Below are positions 41,629-49,275 of a stretch of DNA of 64,000 bases, piece by piece. Under the pieces are notes generated by a model. It had not been told where the DNA came from. It did not search any database and saw nothing but the letters and a program-made list of their open reading frames with translations. This DNA comes from an uncultured Christensenellaceae bacterium (GTDB lineage: Bacteria > Bacillota > Clostridia > Christensenellales > Pumilibacteraceae), in the NCBI GenBank assembly GCA_910587445.1, contig CAJULE010000005.1:1-64000 (forward strand), in the 5' to 3' direction. Both the position numbers and the translations under genes were made by a program. Every line of letters begins with the position of its first letter. Position 1 is the first letter of the stretch.

Positions 41629-42759
41629 TCAGGTATTCTCTCTCATAAGTTTTCCGTAAACGATATCGAAGGTTTCGTATATTTCTTCAAGAGTCGGATC
41701 TTTGATTATCTGCGCCCGTTCGAGAGTTTCGGATATAATTATACTTATGTCCGAGAACCCTATCTTATTATCGAGAAAAAGACTTACGCAGGCTTCGTTC
41801 GCCGCATTGAAAATACACGGAGCATTGCCTCCAATGGAGAGGACCTCTTTTGCGAGTTTCGGAAGCGGAAAAACACGTTCGTTCGGAGATGAAAACGTAA
41901 TGTCTTTGTCAAACTCGAAGCGTGCGCTTTCAAGAGGAAGTATATTCGGATAAGTGAGTGCCGCCTGAATGGGAAGTTCCATATTAGGAGACGCGAGCTG
42001 GGCGACTATGCTTCCGTCTTTATATTCGACCATAGAGTGAACTATGCTTTGCGGATGTATTATATAGTCTATTTTATCTGTATCGAACAAAAAGCGCGCT
42101 TCGATGATTTCGAGCGCTTTGTTCATCATGGTTGCGCTGTCGACCGATATCTTTCGTCCCATTTTCCAAGTCGGATGATTGATTGCCATTTCGGGCGTCA
42201 CTTTTTCGAGAAAATCTTGAGATTTTCCGTAAAAAGGACCGCCGCTTGCGGTAAGGATTATTCGCCTTAAATCGTGTCGATTTCCCGCTCTAAGACACTG
42301 CCAAATCGCGGAATGTTCGCTGTCTATCGGACGAATTTCCTTTCCGGATTTTTTTGCGGCGTCCATGACAAGTTTTCCGCCCGCAACCAAAGATTCTTTA
42401 TTTGCAAGCGCGACGGTAGTACCCGTCTCTATTGCTCGCATAACCGCTTTCAGACCGCACATACCGACAACAGCAACAACAATGATATCTATATCGTCAC
42501 GTGCTGCAATTTCAACGAGAGCATTTTCTCCGCCTGTGAGCTCGGTATTTTCAAAGCTGTTTTTTGCCGACGAATATGCGCCCTCGTCGCATATTCCGAC
42601 TATTTTCGGTGAAAATTCTTCTACTTGTTTCTTTAGGGCTGCAATATCCGAATTTACGGAGAGCGCAACAACTTCGAAATTATCGCGGTATCTGCGAACG
42701 ACGTTCAGCGTCTGCCGACCAATGGAGCCGCTGCTTCCGAGAATGGCTATTCTTTTCAT
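41629..42759 (-). CDS. dxr: 1-deoxy-D-xylulose 5-phosphate reductoisomerase
   Basis: NADPH-dependent second enzyme of the MEP pathway. It has LGSSGSIGRQTLNVV, ALANKESLVAGG, PIDSEHSAIWQCL, the flexible loop TASGGPF, and HPTWKMGRKISVDSATMMNK (in part). Length 376 aa. Its ATG overlaps the cdsA stop by 4 bp. Together with dxs (16705-18516) and ispG it covers three MEP steps in this window. Confidence 0.97.
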   Translation of the reverse strand: MKRIAILGSSGSIGRQTLNVVRRYRDNFEVVALSVNSDIAALKKQVEEFSPKIVGICDEGAYSSAKNSFENTELTGGENALVEIAARDDIDIIVVAVVGMCGLKAVMRAIETGTTVALANKESLVAGGKLVMDAAKKSGKEIRPIDSEHSAIWQCLRAGNRHDLRRIILTASGGPFYGKSQDFLEKVTPEMAINHPTWKMGRKISVDSATMMNKALEIIEARFLFDTDKIDYIIHPQSIVHSMVEYKDGSIVAQLASPNMELPIQAALTYPNILPLESARFEFDKDITFSSPNERVFPLPKLAKEVLSIGGNAPCIFNAANEACVSLFLDNKIGFSDISIIISETLERAQIIKDPTLEEIYETFDIVYGKLMRENT

Positions 42760-43622
42760 ACCAAAGAAATTATATTCATGTAAATAAACAGGAATACCGA
42801 AAAGATTATCATGCCGTCGATTCGGTCGAGCAGACCGCCGTGACCCGGTAAAATTTTTCCGAAATCCTTGATGTTGCAGTGTCTCTTAATATAGGAAGCG
42901 ATCAGGTCTCCGGCTTGTACGAACACAGCTCCGCCCACGCCTATTACGAGGTAATGAACTATGTTTGTGACGGAAGAATCACCGATAGGCGCCAGCCCGA
43001 GCCAGCCGTAAATAGAAAAAAGCAAGAGTATTGCTCCGCCTATAAGACCGCCCGCAAGACCGCCTATCGCCCCCGAGATCGTCTTGTTCGGGCTTATCGA
43101 CGGGCAAAGCTTCGGACCTTTGAATGTGGAGCCCACAAGGAAAGCAAGCGTGTCAGTAAGGCAAGGAATAAGGAACACGAAAAACAGCGACGCATTTCGG
43201 AAAGCATTAGGCAAATAATTCAGACCGAGCATATAGACCATGAAGGATATCGGATATGCAAGCGTCAAAATAGTACTCATCGCATTGCTCATGGTCTTAT
43301 TCTTATTGAACATCGTATAAACGACGCATATTATTATACATATAAGCAAAACGCCGAAATAAGCGGTTATACCGCCAGATCCGATAAAGTAATGCGTAAG
43401 CACGAAAGCAATATAGCCCAAAAGTACGTAGACGAGAACAAGCTGGTCGTACGGCTTTGAAAAGCGATTGCTTATTGCGCGAGACATCTCGAGCCCCGCT
43501 CCTATCATAAGGGCTACGGCAAAAATATCGAATGCAAAAACAGTGACGGTAAGGCTGAGTGCCAAAACGCCGGCATAAATGGCAAATATAATCGTCCCTG
43601 TCAAAAACCTGTTTGCTTTCAT
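42756..43622 (-). CDS. cdsA: phosphatidate cytidylyltransferase
   Basis: Makes CDP-diacylglycerol from CTP and phosphatidic acid. A polytopic membrane protein (288 aa, about seven or eight helices) with the C-terminal CdsA signature: SYIKRHCNIKDFGKILPGHG (in part) followed by GLLDRIDGM. It sits between uppS and dxr, the conserved bacterial order. Confidence 0.96.
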   Translation of the reverse strand: MKANRFLTGTIIFAIYAGVLALSLTVTVFAFDIFAVALMIGAGLEMSRAISNRFSKPYDQLVLVYVLLGYIAFVLTHYFIGSGGITAYFGVLLICIIICVVYTMFNKNKTMSNAMSTILTLAYPISFMVYMLGLNYLPNAFRNASLFFVFLIPCLTDTLAFLVGSTFKGPKLCPSISPNKTISGAIGGLAGGLIGGAILLLFSIYGWLGLAPIGDSSVTNIVHYLVIGVGGAVFVQAGDLIASYIKRHCNIKDFGKILPGHGGLLDRIDGMIIFSVFLFIYMNIISLV

Positions 43623-44336
43623 TTAGACTTTTCCGTATCTCCTATTTCTTTTGGCATATTCAGAAAGTACATCGACAAGCTCGTTTCTGTCGAAATCGGG
43701 CCAAAGCGTTTTGGTTACTACGATTTCGCTGTAAGCTGCTTGATATAACATAAAATTGCTCAAACGACATTCCCCGCTTGTGCGAACTATCAGATCCGGA
43801 TCGGGTAAATCCGCAGTGTATAAATACCGTGCGAATTCCTCTGAAGTAACGGTTTTACCGTCTTGAACGCATTTGTTTACAGCTTGTAGTATTTCGTCTC
43901 TGCCGCCGTAATTAAGAGCTATGTTGACAACGGCTTTTTTTCCGTCGGAACTTTCGCGCAAAACTTTGTCGAGGCTTTCACGTATGTCCGCGGCAAAAAA
44001 AGACAAGTCGCCCATAAATGTTACTTTTACGCCCTCGGCAATCAATTCCTTGAGCATATCGTAAATGTTGTCGCGAATAAGCTGCATGAGCGCATCTACT
44101 TCGTCTTTCGGTCTAAACTTGTTTTCCGTGGAAAAAGCATAGACGGAAACGACTTCTATTCCCATGTGCACGCAATCGGAAATCACTTTGCGCATGGTTT
44201 TCACGCCGGCTTTGTGTCCGGCCTTACGCGGCAACATACGTTTCGATGCCCACCTGCCGTTTCCGTCCATTATGAACGCTATGTGGCGAGGAAGCTTTGT
44301 CTTGTCGAGTCCGTTGTAAAGATCTTTAGACTTCAA
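43623..44336 (-). CDS. uppS: undecaprenyl diphosphate synthase
   Basis: cis-Prenyltransferase making the C55 carrier for cell wall synthesis. It has the substrate motif FIMDGNGRWA, RKAGHKAGVKTMR, VYAFSTENKFRP, ALNYGGRDEI and LIVRTSGECRLSNFMLYQ (in part). Length 237 aa. It overlaps frr by 11 bp and abuts cdsA. Confidence 0.97.
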   Translation of the reverse strand: MKSKDLYNGLDKTKLPRHIAFIMDGNGRWASKRMLPRKAGHKAGVKTMRKVISDCVHMGIEVVSVYAFSTENKFRPKDEVDALMQLIRDNIYDMLKELIAEGVKVTFMGDLSFFAADIRESLDKVLRESSDGKKAVVNIALNYGGRDEILQAVNKCVQDGKTVTSEEFARYLYTADLPDPDLIVRTSGECRLSNFMLYQAAYSEIVVTKTLWPDFDRNELVDVLSEYAKRNRRYGKV

Positions 44337-44901
44337 GAATTTCAGCCTCTTTGTCCTTGAATAGCTTTTCGGTGTTTTCTATGGCTTTGTCCAAGATTTT
44401 TTGTATATCTTTTTCGAAAGAAGCCACGTCGTCTTCGGTGATGACATTGTCCTTTTTGAGTTTCTTAACCGCTTCGAGAATGTCGCGGCGCTCGTTGCGA
44501 AGGACTACTTTTGTGTCCTCGGTCGTCTTTTTGATCTGTTTGCAAAGCTCACGACGCCTTTCCTCCGTAAGCTGCGGGAAAGTCAGTCGTATATTTTTGC
44601 CGTCATCCGAAGGGTTTATACCTATGTCGGACGAGGATATCGCTTTGTTAACGTCCTTTATTGCGCTTGTATCCCACAGCGAAATCATGAGCGTGCGCGC
44701 GTCGGGAACGGTTATGTTTGCCATTTGGTTGAGCGGCGTGGGAGTTCCGTAGTAATCTACGACTATTTTGTTTAATATCTGCGGATTTGCTCTTCCCGCC
44801 CTGACCGTGAGCAGATCGCTTTTAAGATGCTCGACCGTCTTTGAAATTTGAGATTCGTACTTTTCGAATACGGATTTAACTTGAGGATTTTCTATACCCA
44901 T
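44326..44901 (-). CDS. frr: ribosome recycling factor
   Basis: Splits post-termination ribosomes with EF-G. The protein is a typical three-helix bundle plus small domain of 191 aa, slightly longer than the usual 185. It has LLTVRAGRANPQIL, the YYGTPTPLNQMANI loop, and PQLTEERRRELCKQIKK in the hinge region. AGGAGG lies 5 bases before the ATG. It has its own promoter. Confidence 0.97.
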   Translation of the reverse strand: MGIENPQVKSVFEKYESQISKTVEHLKSDLLTVRAGRANPQILNKIVVDYYGTPTPLNQMANITVPDARTLMISLWDTSAIKDVNKAISSSDIGINPSDDGKNIRLTFPQLTEERRRELCKQIKKTTEDTKVVLRNERRDILEAVKKLKKDNVITEDDVASFEKDIQKILDKAIENTEKLFKDKEAEILEV

Positions 44902-44930
44902 AACTGCCTCCTGACTCTTAATTATAACCT

Positions 44931-44959
44931 ATTATATCAAATTATCGAAAATAAAACAA
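44931..44959 (-). promoter_or_regulatory. promoter of the frr-uppS-cdsA-dxr-rseP-ispG unit
   Basis: TTGTTT (44954-44959), a 17-bp spacer, and the extended -10 TGATATAAT (TATAAT at 44931-44936) on the minus strand, just before the pyrH stop region. A second TATAAT-like box sits at 44921-44926. Confidence 0.65.
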
Positions 44960-44964
44960 CTATA

Positions 44965-45660
44965 TCAGCTTATTATTGTGCCGATTTTTTCGCCCATAGC
45001 CGCTTTTATAAGTCCGTCCTTGCTGTTGAGAGCAAAAGCAATAATGGGGATTTTGTTTTCCATGCACATCGTCACGGATGTCATATCCATTACATTTAGC
45101 CCCTTATTCACAACGTCCATGTAGGAAATTTTGTCATACTTTACGGCTTTCGGATTGGTTTTGGGGTCACTGTCGTAAACGCCGTCCACATTTTTCGCCA
45201 TGAGGAGAACATCGGCTTTGATCTCCGCCGCACGCAATGCCGCACCCGAATCGGTGGAAAAGTACGGATTACCCGTTCCGCAAGCAAATATTACGATACG
45301 CTTGCATTCGAAGTGACGAAGAGCTTTTCTCAAAATGTACGGTTCGGCAACGGCGGGAATGCTCAATGCCGTCTGTACACGCGTGGGTACGCCTTTTTTC
45401 TCGATCGCATCTTGAAGAGCCAATGCGTTCATGATAGTTGCGAGCATACCCATGTGGTCAGCCGTGACCCTGTTCATGCTTATGCCCTGGCGTCCTCTCC
45501 AAAAGTTACCTCCGCCTACGACGACGGCGACATCCATACCCTTGGAGTGAAGCTCGACAAGCTGGCTTACGACGTGTTCGACCATATCGGGATTTATGCC
45601 TGCTCCGTCCTTGCCGGAAAGCGCCTCTCCGCTTATTTTCAACAATACTCTTTTAAACAT
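44965..45660 (-). CDS. pyrH: UMP kinase
   Basis: Bacterial-type UMP kinase of the amino acid kinase fold. It shows KRVLLKISGEALSG, AVVVGGGNFWRG and ADHMGMLATIMNALAL (in part). The ATG at 45660 has GGAGG 5 bases upstream; the frame is open 13 codons further but those lack a ribosome site. This gives 231 aa. It follows tsf after a hairpin-containing spacer of 66 bp. Confidence 0.97.
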   Translation of the reverse strand: MFKRVLLKISGEALSGKDGAGINPDMVEHVVSQLVELHSKGMDVAVVVGGGNFWRGRQGISMNRVTADHMGMLATIMNALALQDAIEKKGVPTRVQTALSIPAVAEPYILRKALRHFECKRIVIFACGTGNPYFSTDSGAALRAAEIKADVLLMAKNVDGVYDSDPKTNPKAVKYDKISYMDVVNKGLNVMDMTSVTMCMENKIPIIAFALNSKDGLIKAAMGEKIGTIIS

Positions 45661-45689
45661 TATTTCCTCCGAACTCAAGTGACTAAAAT

Positions 45690-45719
45690 AATAGGACACA
45701 TTTTTTGACGTGTCCTATT
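45690..45719 (-). terminator. hairpin between tsf and pyrH, possible partial terminator
   Basis: A 10-bp perfect stem AATAGGACAC/GTGTCCTATT with a 10-nt loop, 8 bp after the tsf stop. On the minus strand it is followed by ATTATTTTAG, a weak T-run. It could lower pyrH expression relative to rpsB-tsf or act as a processing site. Confidence 0.5.
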
Positions 45720-45726
45720 TGAATGT

Positions 45727-46644
45727 TTATTTCTGCAATTTTGCGATTTCTTCGGCGAAGTTTTCGTTCTTCTTTTCCAAGCCCTCGCCCATAAGGAAGC
45801 GTTCGAAGCGAACTATCTTTATTTCGGCGCCGAGAGCCTTTGCCGTTTCGTCGACAAGCTGGCGTATCGTTTTGCTCGAGTCCTTCGCGAAGTCCTGATC
45901 GATAAGACAGATTTCCTTGAAGAACTTTTTGATTCTGCCGCCTATCATCTTTTCAACGACCGCCGCAGGCTTGCCTTCGTTGAGAGCCTGTGCCGTGAGA
46001 ATTTCTTTTTCGTGCTCGGTCTCCGCTGCGGGAACTTCGCTGTCGTAAACGTACTTGGGCGAGAACGCCGCAATGTGCATAGCTATGTCATGGCACATAG
46101 TCTTGAATGTTTCGTTATTGTTCAAATCTTTGCTTGTGGCTACTTCGACAAGAACGCCGATTTTGCCGCCCATGTGGTCGTATGCTTCTACGAGACCTTG
46201 TTTCGTGGATATCTTGACAAATCTTCTGAGCGATATCTTCTCGCCTATTTTTGCCGTTGCATTGTTTATAAGGTCAAGTACGGTACCGTCGGGGCTTTTT
46301 GCGGCAAGGAGCTCATCCACCGTCTTTACGTCGTTTTTGCAAACTATTTCGCCTATCTGACCGCAAAGAGCGACAAATGCGTCGGCTTTTGCGACAAAGT
46401 CGGATTCGCAGTTTACTTCGACCATTGCACCCGTTTTACCGTCTTTGGCCACCATGGGATAAACCGCGCCTTCCGAAGCGATGCGCGATGCTTTCTTCGC
46501 CGCAATGTTTACGCCCTGCTCTCTAAGATACTCGGCTGCCTTTTTCATATCGCCGTCCGTTGCGGTCAATGCCTTTTTGCAGTCCATCATGCCCGCACCG
46601 GTCTGCTCTCTCAATTTTGCTACGTCTTTAGCTGTAAATGCCAT
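45727..46644 (-). CDS. tsf: elongation factor Ts
   Basis: Nucleotide exchange factor for EF-Tu. The N-terminal UBA-like domain starts MAFTAKDVAKLREQTGAGMM (in part) and contains DCKKALTATDGDMKKAAEYL (in part). The core has VEVNCESDFVAKADAF and HIAAFSPKYV. Length 305 aa. It lies 22 bp after rpsB in the standard pair. Confidence 0.98.
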   Translation of the reverse strand: MAFTAKDVAKLREQTGAGMMDCKKALTATDGDMKKAAEYLREQGVNIAAKKASRIASEGAVYPMVAKDGKTGAMVEVNCESDFVAKADAFVALCGQIGEIVCKNDVKTVDELLAAKSPDGTVLDLINNATAKIGEKISLRRFVKISTKQGLVEAYDHMGGKIGVLVEVATSKDLNNNETFKTMCHDIAMHIAAFSPKYVYDSEVPAAETEHEKEILTAQALNEGKPAAVVEKMIGGRIKKFFKEICLIDQDFAKDSSKTIRQLVDETAKALGAEIKIVRFERFLMGEGLEKKNENFAEEIAKLQK

Positions 46645-46666
46645 TTTAATTACCTCTCTGAAAACC

Positions 46667-47461
46667 TTACGCGTTCTCGCCGCTATTTACGGGAGCCTCG
46701 TTTGTCTGTTGCTGCGCCGTTTCTTTTGCTGCCGCCTCGGCTTCGGCTTGCTTTCTTGCCGCAAGACCTTCTTCGCCTTCCTTAGCTTCGATTACGGCGT
46801 CTGCCATAGCGCCTGCAATGAGTTTGATCGCGCGTATAGCGTCGTCGTTGCCTGCTATAACATAGTCCACTTCGTCGGGATCGCAGTTGGTGTCTACGAG
46901 TCCGACAATGGGTATATTGAGACTTCTTGCCTCGGCAACGGCAAGATGTTCCTTCTTTGTGTCTACTACGAACAATGCGCCCGGAAGAGTACGCATATCC
47001 TTTATACCGCCGAGGTTTTCCTCGAGCTTGTCTCTTTCGGCAATGAGTTTAATGACTTCTTTTTTGGGAAGAAGTGCGAATTCGCCGAGTTTCTCCATTT
47101 GATTGAGCTTGTTGAGACGCTCGATACGGGAACGGATCGTAGTGAAGTTCGTAAGCGTGCCGCCGAGCCAACGCGATTTCATGTAGAACATACCGCATCT
47201 TTCGGCTTCCATCTGAATTGCGTCCTGAGCCTGTTTTTTGGTACCGACGAAAAGAATGGGCTTGCCTGCAAGAGCGACGTCTTTTATGAAAGCGTACGCT
47301 TCATCGATGAGACCGACTGTCTTTTCGAGATTGATGATATATATATCGTTACGCGCGGTATATATATACTTCTTCATCTTGGGATTCCACTTGCGCGTAG
47401 GGTGACCGAAATGCACGCCTGCCTCAAGCAGTTGTTTCATAGAAACAACATTGTTTGCCAT
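46667..47461 (-). CDS. rpsB: 30S ribosomal protein S2
   Basis: Typical S2 with KQLLEAGVHFGHPTRKWNPK (in part), FVGTKKQAQDAI, RWLGGTLTNF and the PIVGLVDTNCDPDEVDYVIAG region (in part). An Ala/Glu/Gln-rich tail ends the 264-aa protein. The frame is open 18 codons upstream, but AGGAGGT sits 6 bases before the ATG at 47461, so that start is used. Confidence 0.98.
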   Translation of the reverse strand: MANNVVSMKQLLEAGVHFGHPTRKWNPKMKKYIYTARNDIYIINLEKTVGLIDEAYAFIKDVALAGKPILFVGTKKQAQDAIQMEAERCGMFYMKSRWLGGTLTNFTTIRSRIERLNKLNQMEKLGEFALLPKKEVIKLIAERDKLEENLGGIKDMRTLPGALFVVDTKKEHLAVAEARSLNIPIVGLVDTNCDPDEVDYVIAGNDDAIRAIKLIAGAMADAVIEAKEGEEGLAARKQAEAEAAAKETAQQQTNEAPVNSGENA

Positions 47462-47578
47462 AATATTACCTCCTGTTTGCTCCTCCCCGCTCATCAACTC
47501 GACCTTTATACGCATTGCATGAAAAATTTACATATGCGCAACAGAAAGACCGATACGATACGGGTGTGAATTTAAACC
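47462..47578 (-). promoter_or_regulatory. leader of rpsB-tsf
   Basis: About 115 nt lie between the predicted transcript start and the S2 start codon, longer than most leaders here. It contains partly complementary TGCGCAT and ATGCAATGCGTA segments that could pair, and an in-frame ATG at 47515. Leaders of this operon are autoregulated by S2 in other bacteria; the structure here is only suggestive. Confidence 0.35.
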
Positions 47579-47584
47579 TGTACA

Positions 47585-47613
47585 AGTATATCACAAGAAA
47601 TCGGATTATGCAA
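47585..47613 (-). promoter_or_regulatory. promoter of rpsB-tsf
   Basis: TTGCAT (47608-47613), a 17-bp spacer, and the extended -10 TGATATACT (TATACT at 47585-47590) on the minus strand. A small AATTTCG/CGAAATT hairpin at 47639-47658 overlaps the preceding stop codon and may weakly terminate the upstream gene. Confidence 0.75.
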
Positions 47614-47656
47614 CTGTTTGCAAACCGTAAAATGTGAAAATTTCGCGATTTCGAAA

Positions 47657-48052
47657 TTATTTATGATCGTGGTGATGTCCGCAATGGCACTCACCCGTTT
47701 CGCCTTCGCACTCATCGTCGCAATCGCAGTCGTCTCCGCAACCGCAACAATCGCAACCGCCGTCCAAATCGGAGACAACTTTTACGTATTCGGCGAATAC
47801 TTCGTTTAGAAGGTCCTCGTCTCCTATGGGCAGAAACGTGCTTTCCTCTTCGTTTTCGCCTTGCTGAACTTCGAAGATTATCACCTCGTTGTCCTCGAGT
47901 CCTTCCATGGGTTCGGTGGGTTGAAGCAATTCGTAAAGCTTATCGTTGTACTCAACGCCCGCAATCTCGTAAAAGTCTACGGGGTGCTGCTCGTCGTCAT
48001 AGAGCGTCACTATGCTTGTTTCGTCAAAAATTTCGACATTGTCTTTTTTCAT
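47657..48052 (-). CDS. DUF1292 protein with Cys/His-rich C-terminal tail
   Basis: Residues ~1-92 are a DUF1292 domain (IVTLYDDEQHPVDFYEIAGV...EVIIFEVQ), the YrzB-type protein that follows ruvX in many Bacillota; its function is unknown. After VKVVSDLDGG comes a tail unlike the plain family members. Nine Cys (100, 102, 103, 105, 109, 111, 115, 122, 124) and five His (123, 126-128, 130) are interspersed with Asp and Glu in the last 32 residues. Such a tail could bind zinc, nickel or another metal. It lies 10 bp after ruvX. Confidence 0.88.
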   Translation of the reverse strand: MKKDNVEIFDETSIVTLYDDEQHPVDFYEIAGVEYNDKLYELLQPTEPMEGLEDNEVIIFEVQQGENEEESTFLPIGDEDLLNEVFAEYVKVVSDLDGGCDCCGCGDDCDCDDECEGETGECHCGHHHDHK

Positions 48053-48062
48053 AATATTCTCC

Positions 48063-48476
48063 TTATTTTACCGTACGGTCGAGATAGCTTTGCAGAATCA
48101 GTCTCGCCGCCATGCTGTCTAAAAGCTGTTTGCGTTTGTCTCTCTTTACGTTTCCTTCTATAAGTATGTTTTCGGCTTCCACGCTTGTCAAACGTTCGTC
48201 CTCGAGGATCACGGGAACGGCGCACACGCGCTCCAACACTCTGGCAAAAGCCCTGGTCTTTCGAGCGCGTTCGCCCTCGCTCCCGTCCATATTGAGAGGA
48301 AGTCCGACGACTATTCTGTCGACCTCGTTTTCTCTTGCGACGTCGGCAATGTAATCTATTGCGCTCCTCATCGAACGGGTTTTGAATGTGGGAAGCGGAC
48401 TTGCTATAAGTCCGAGCAAATCACTGATTGCGAGTCCCGTACGAACGTCTCCGTAATCAACGCTTAAAATTCTCAC
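48063..48476 (-). CDS. ruvX: Holliday junction resolvase-like protein RuvX/YqgF
   Basis: RNase H-fold protein of 137 aa implicated in pre-16S rRNA processing and, historically, in junction resolution. It has the catalytic-Asp motif VDYGDVRTGLAISD, VGLPLNMDGSEGERARKT (in part) and LEDERLTSVEAE. It starts with GTG. The ruvX-DUF1292 pairing is common in Bacillota. Confidence 0.94.
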   Translation of the reverse strand: MRILSVDYGDVRTGLAISDLLGLIASPLPTFKTRSMRSAIDYIADVARENEVDRIVVGLPLNMDGSEGERARKTRAFARVLERVCAVPVILEDERLTSVEAENILIEGNVKRDKRKQLLDSMAARLILQSYLDRTVK

Positions 48477-48530
48477 AGTGCCGTTTACCGCCGAAGCATA
48501 TTTACTTTGAGCTTAGCCCAATATGACAAT

Positions 48531-48559
48531 ATTATATCATACCTTTCGAAAAAAGTCAG
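48531..48559 (-). promoter_or_regulatory. promoter of ruvX-DUF1292
   Basis: The extended -10 TGATATAAT (TATAAT at 48531-48536) with a partial -35 CTGACT (48554-48559), 17 bp apart on the minus strand, about 55 bp before the ruvX GTG. Confidence 0.65.
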
Positions 48560-48588
48560 CTGTTTTTCGCATATATTTTTCGAATATT

Positions 48589-48618
48589 AAAAACGCGTCG
48601 CAGGTTGCAACGCGTTTT
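48589..48618 (-). terminator. terminator of the 55-aa protein gene
   Basis: Stem AAAACGCGT/ACGCGTTTT with an extra GCA/TGC inner pairing, about 25 bp after the stop codon, followed by T residues on the minus strand. It also has T residues in the plus direction. Confidence 0.75.
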
Positions 48619-48642
48619 GTTTTTCTAAAGTAATGGTCGGAA

Positions 48643-48810
48643 TTATTGCATATCGCTTTGCTGCGACGAAGAATCCGACTGCTGCGAGAGCTTGCTCATG
48701 ACGGCGTCTTCCGCACCGGAGATTGCTTGGCGAACTTTATTGTTCTTGCTTGCCACATACATACCGAGCGCGGCGCCGAGAGCCATTCCCATAATCAATT
48801 TGCCACTCAT
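48643..48810 (-). CDS. small YtxH-like membrane-associated protein, 55 aa
   Basis: A short gene that is easily missed. It starts MSGKLIMGMALGAALGMYVA (a glycine-zipper-like hydrophobic segment, residues 4-20), then basic SKNNKVRQAI, and ends in a Ser/Gln/Asp-rich tail. AGGAGGT lies 7 bases before the ATG, and a terminator follows the stop. The shape resembles the small YtxH-type proteins of Bacillota, but I cannot assign a function. It is between iscU and the ruvX promoter. Confidence 0.8.
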   Translation of the reverse strand: MSGKLIMGMALGAALGMYVASKNNKVRQAISGAEDAVMSKLSQQSDSSSQQSDMQ

Positions 48811-48888
48811 AATTCATACCTCCTGTATTGTATCTGTATTATTTGCAGAAAACGATATAATTATGTCGGGCGGACATATAAATGGCTG

Positions 48889-49275
48889 TCAAGCGCCTTT
48901 TTTCTTTTTGTAATTTTCGAGATAGTCGTGAATTGCGGCTTTGATCGCCTCTTCGGCAAGTACCGAGCAATGGAGTTTTTGCGCGGGCAAGCCGCCAAGC
49001 GTTTCGACTACCTGCGCATTTGTCACTTTAAGCGCCTCGTCTATGGTTTTTCCTTTTATCATGCTTGTGGCAACGGACGAAGTGGCGATGGCTGCGGCAC
49101 AGCCGAATGTTTGAAAGCTTACGTCGCGAATTATGTCGTTTTCGTCTATCTTCATGAAGATTTTCATGATGTCGCCGCAAGTGGCGTTTCCTACGGTGCC
49201 CACGCCGTTGGCGTCTTCGAGCTCACCGACATTTTGCGGATTTGTGAACTCCTGCATTACTTTTTCGTTATACAT
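48889..49275 (-). CDS. iscU: IscU/NifU-like Fe-S scaffold protein
   Basis: Receives sulfur from the cysteine desulfurase and builds [2Fe-2S] or [4Fe-4S] clusters. The three scaffold cysteines are C33 (NATCGD, with Asp35), C59 (FGCAAAIATSS) and C103 (HCSVLAEEA). Length is 128 aa. The ATG at 49275 has AAGGAG 9 bases upstream; the 8 codons before it are rejected. It overlaps the iscS stop by 8 bp. Confidence 0.95.
   Translation of the reverse strand: MYNEKVMQEFTNPQNVGELEDANGVGTVGNATCGDIMKIFMKIDENDIIRDVSFQTFGCAAAIATSSVATSMIKGKTIDEALKVTNAQVVETLGGLPAQKLHCSVLAEEAIKAAIHDYLENYKKKKGA

Noticed and set aside
47462..47515. 18-residue N-terminal extension of S2
   Set aside because: The frame is open, but a strong ribosome site sits directly before the ATG at 47461, and S2 proteins start at MANNVVSMKQ-like sequence.
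48811..48888. TTGACA at the iscU stop as a promoter for the 55-aa gene
   Set aside because: No -10 box lies at 16-18 bp; the nearest TA-rich hexamer is too far. Read-through from isc or an unseen promoter is as likely.
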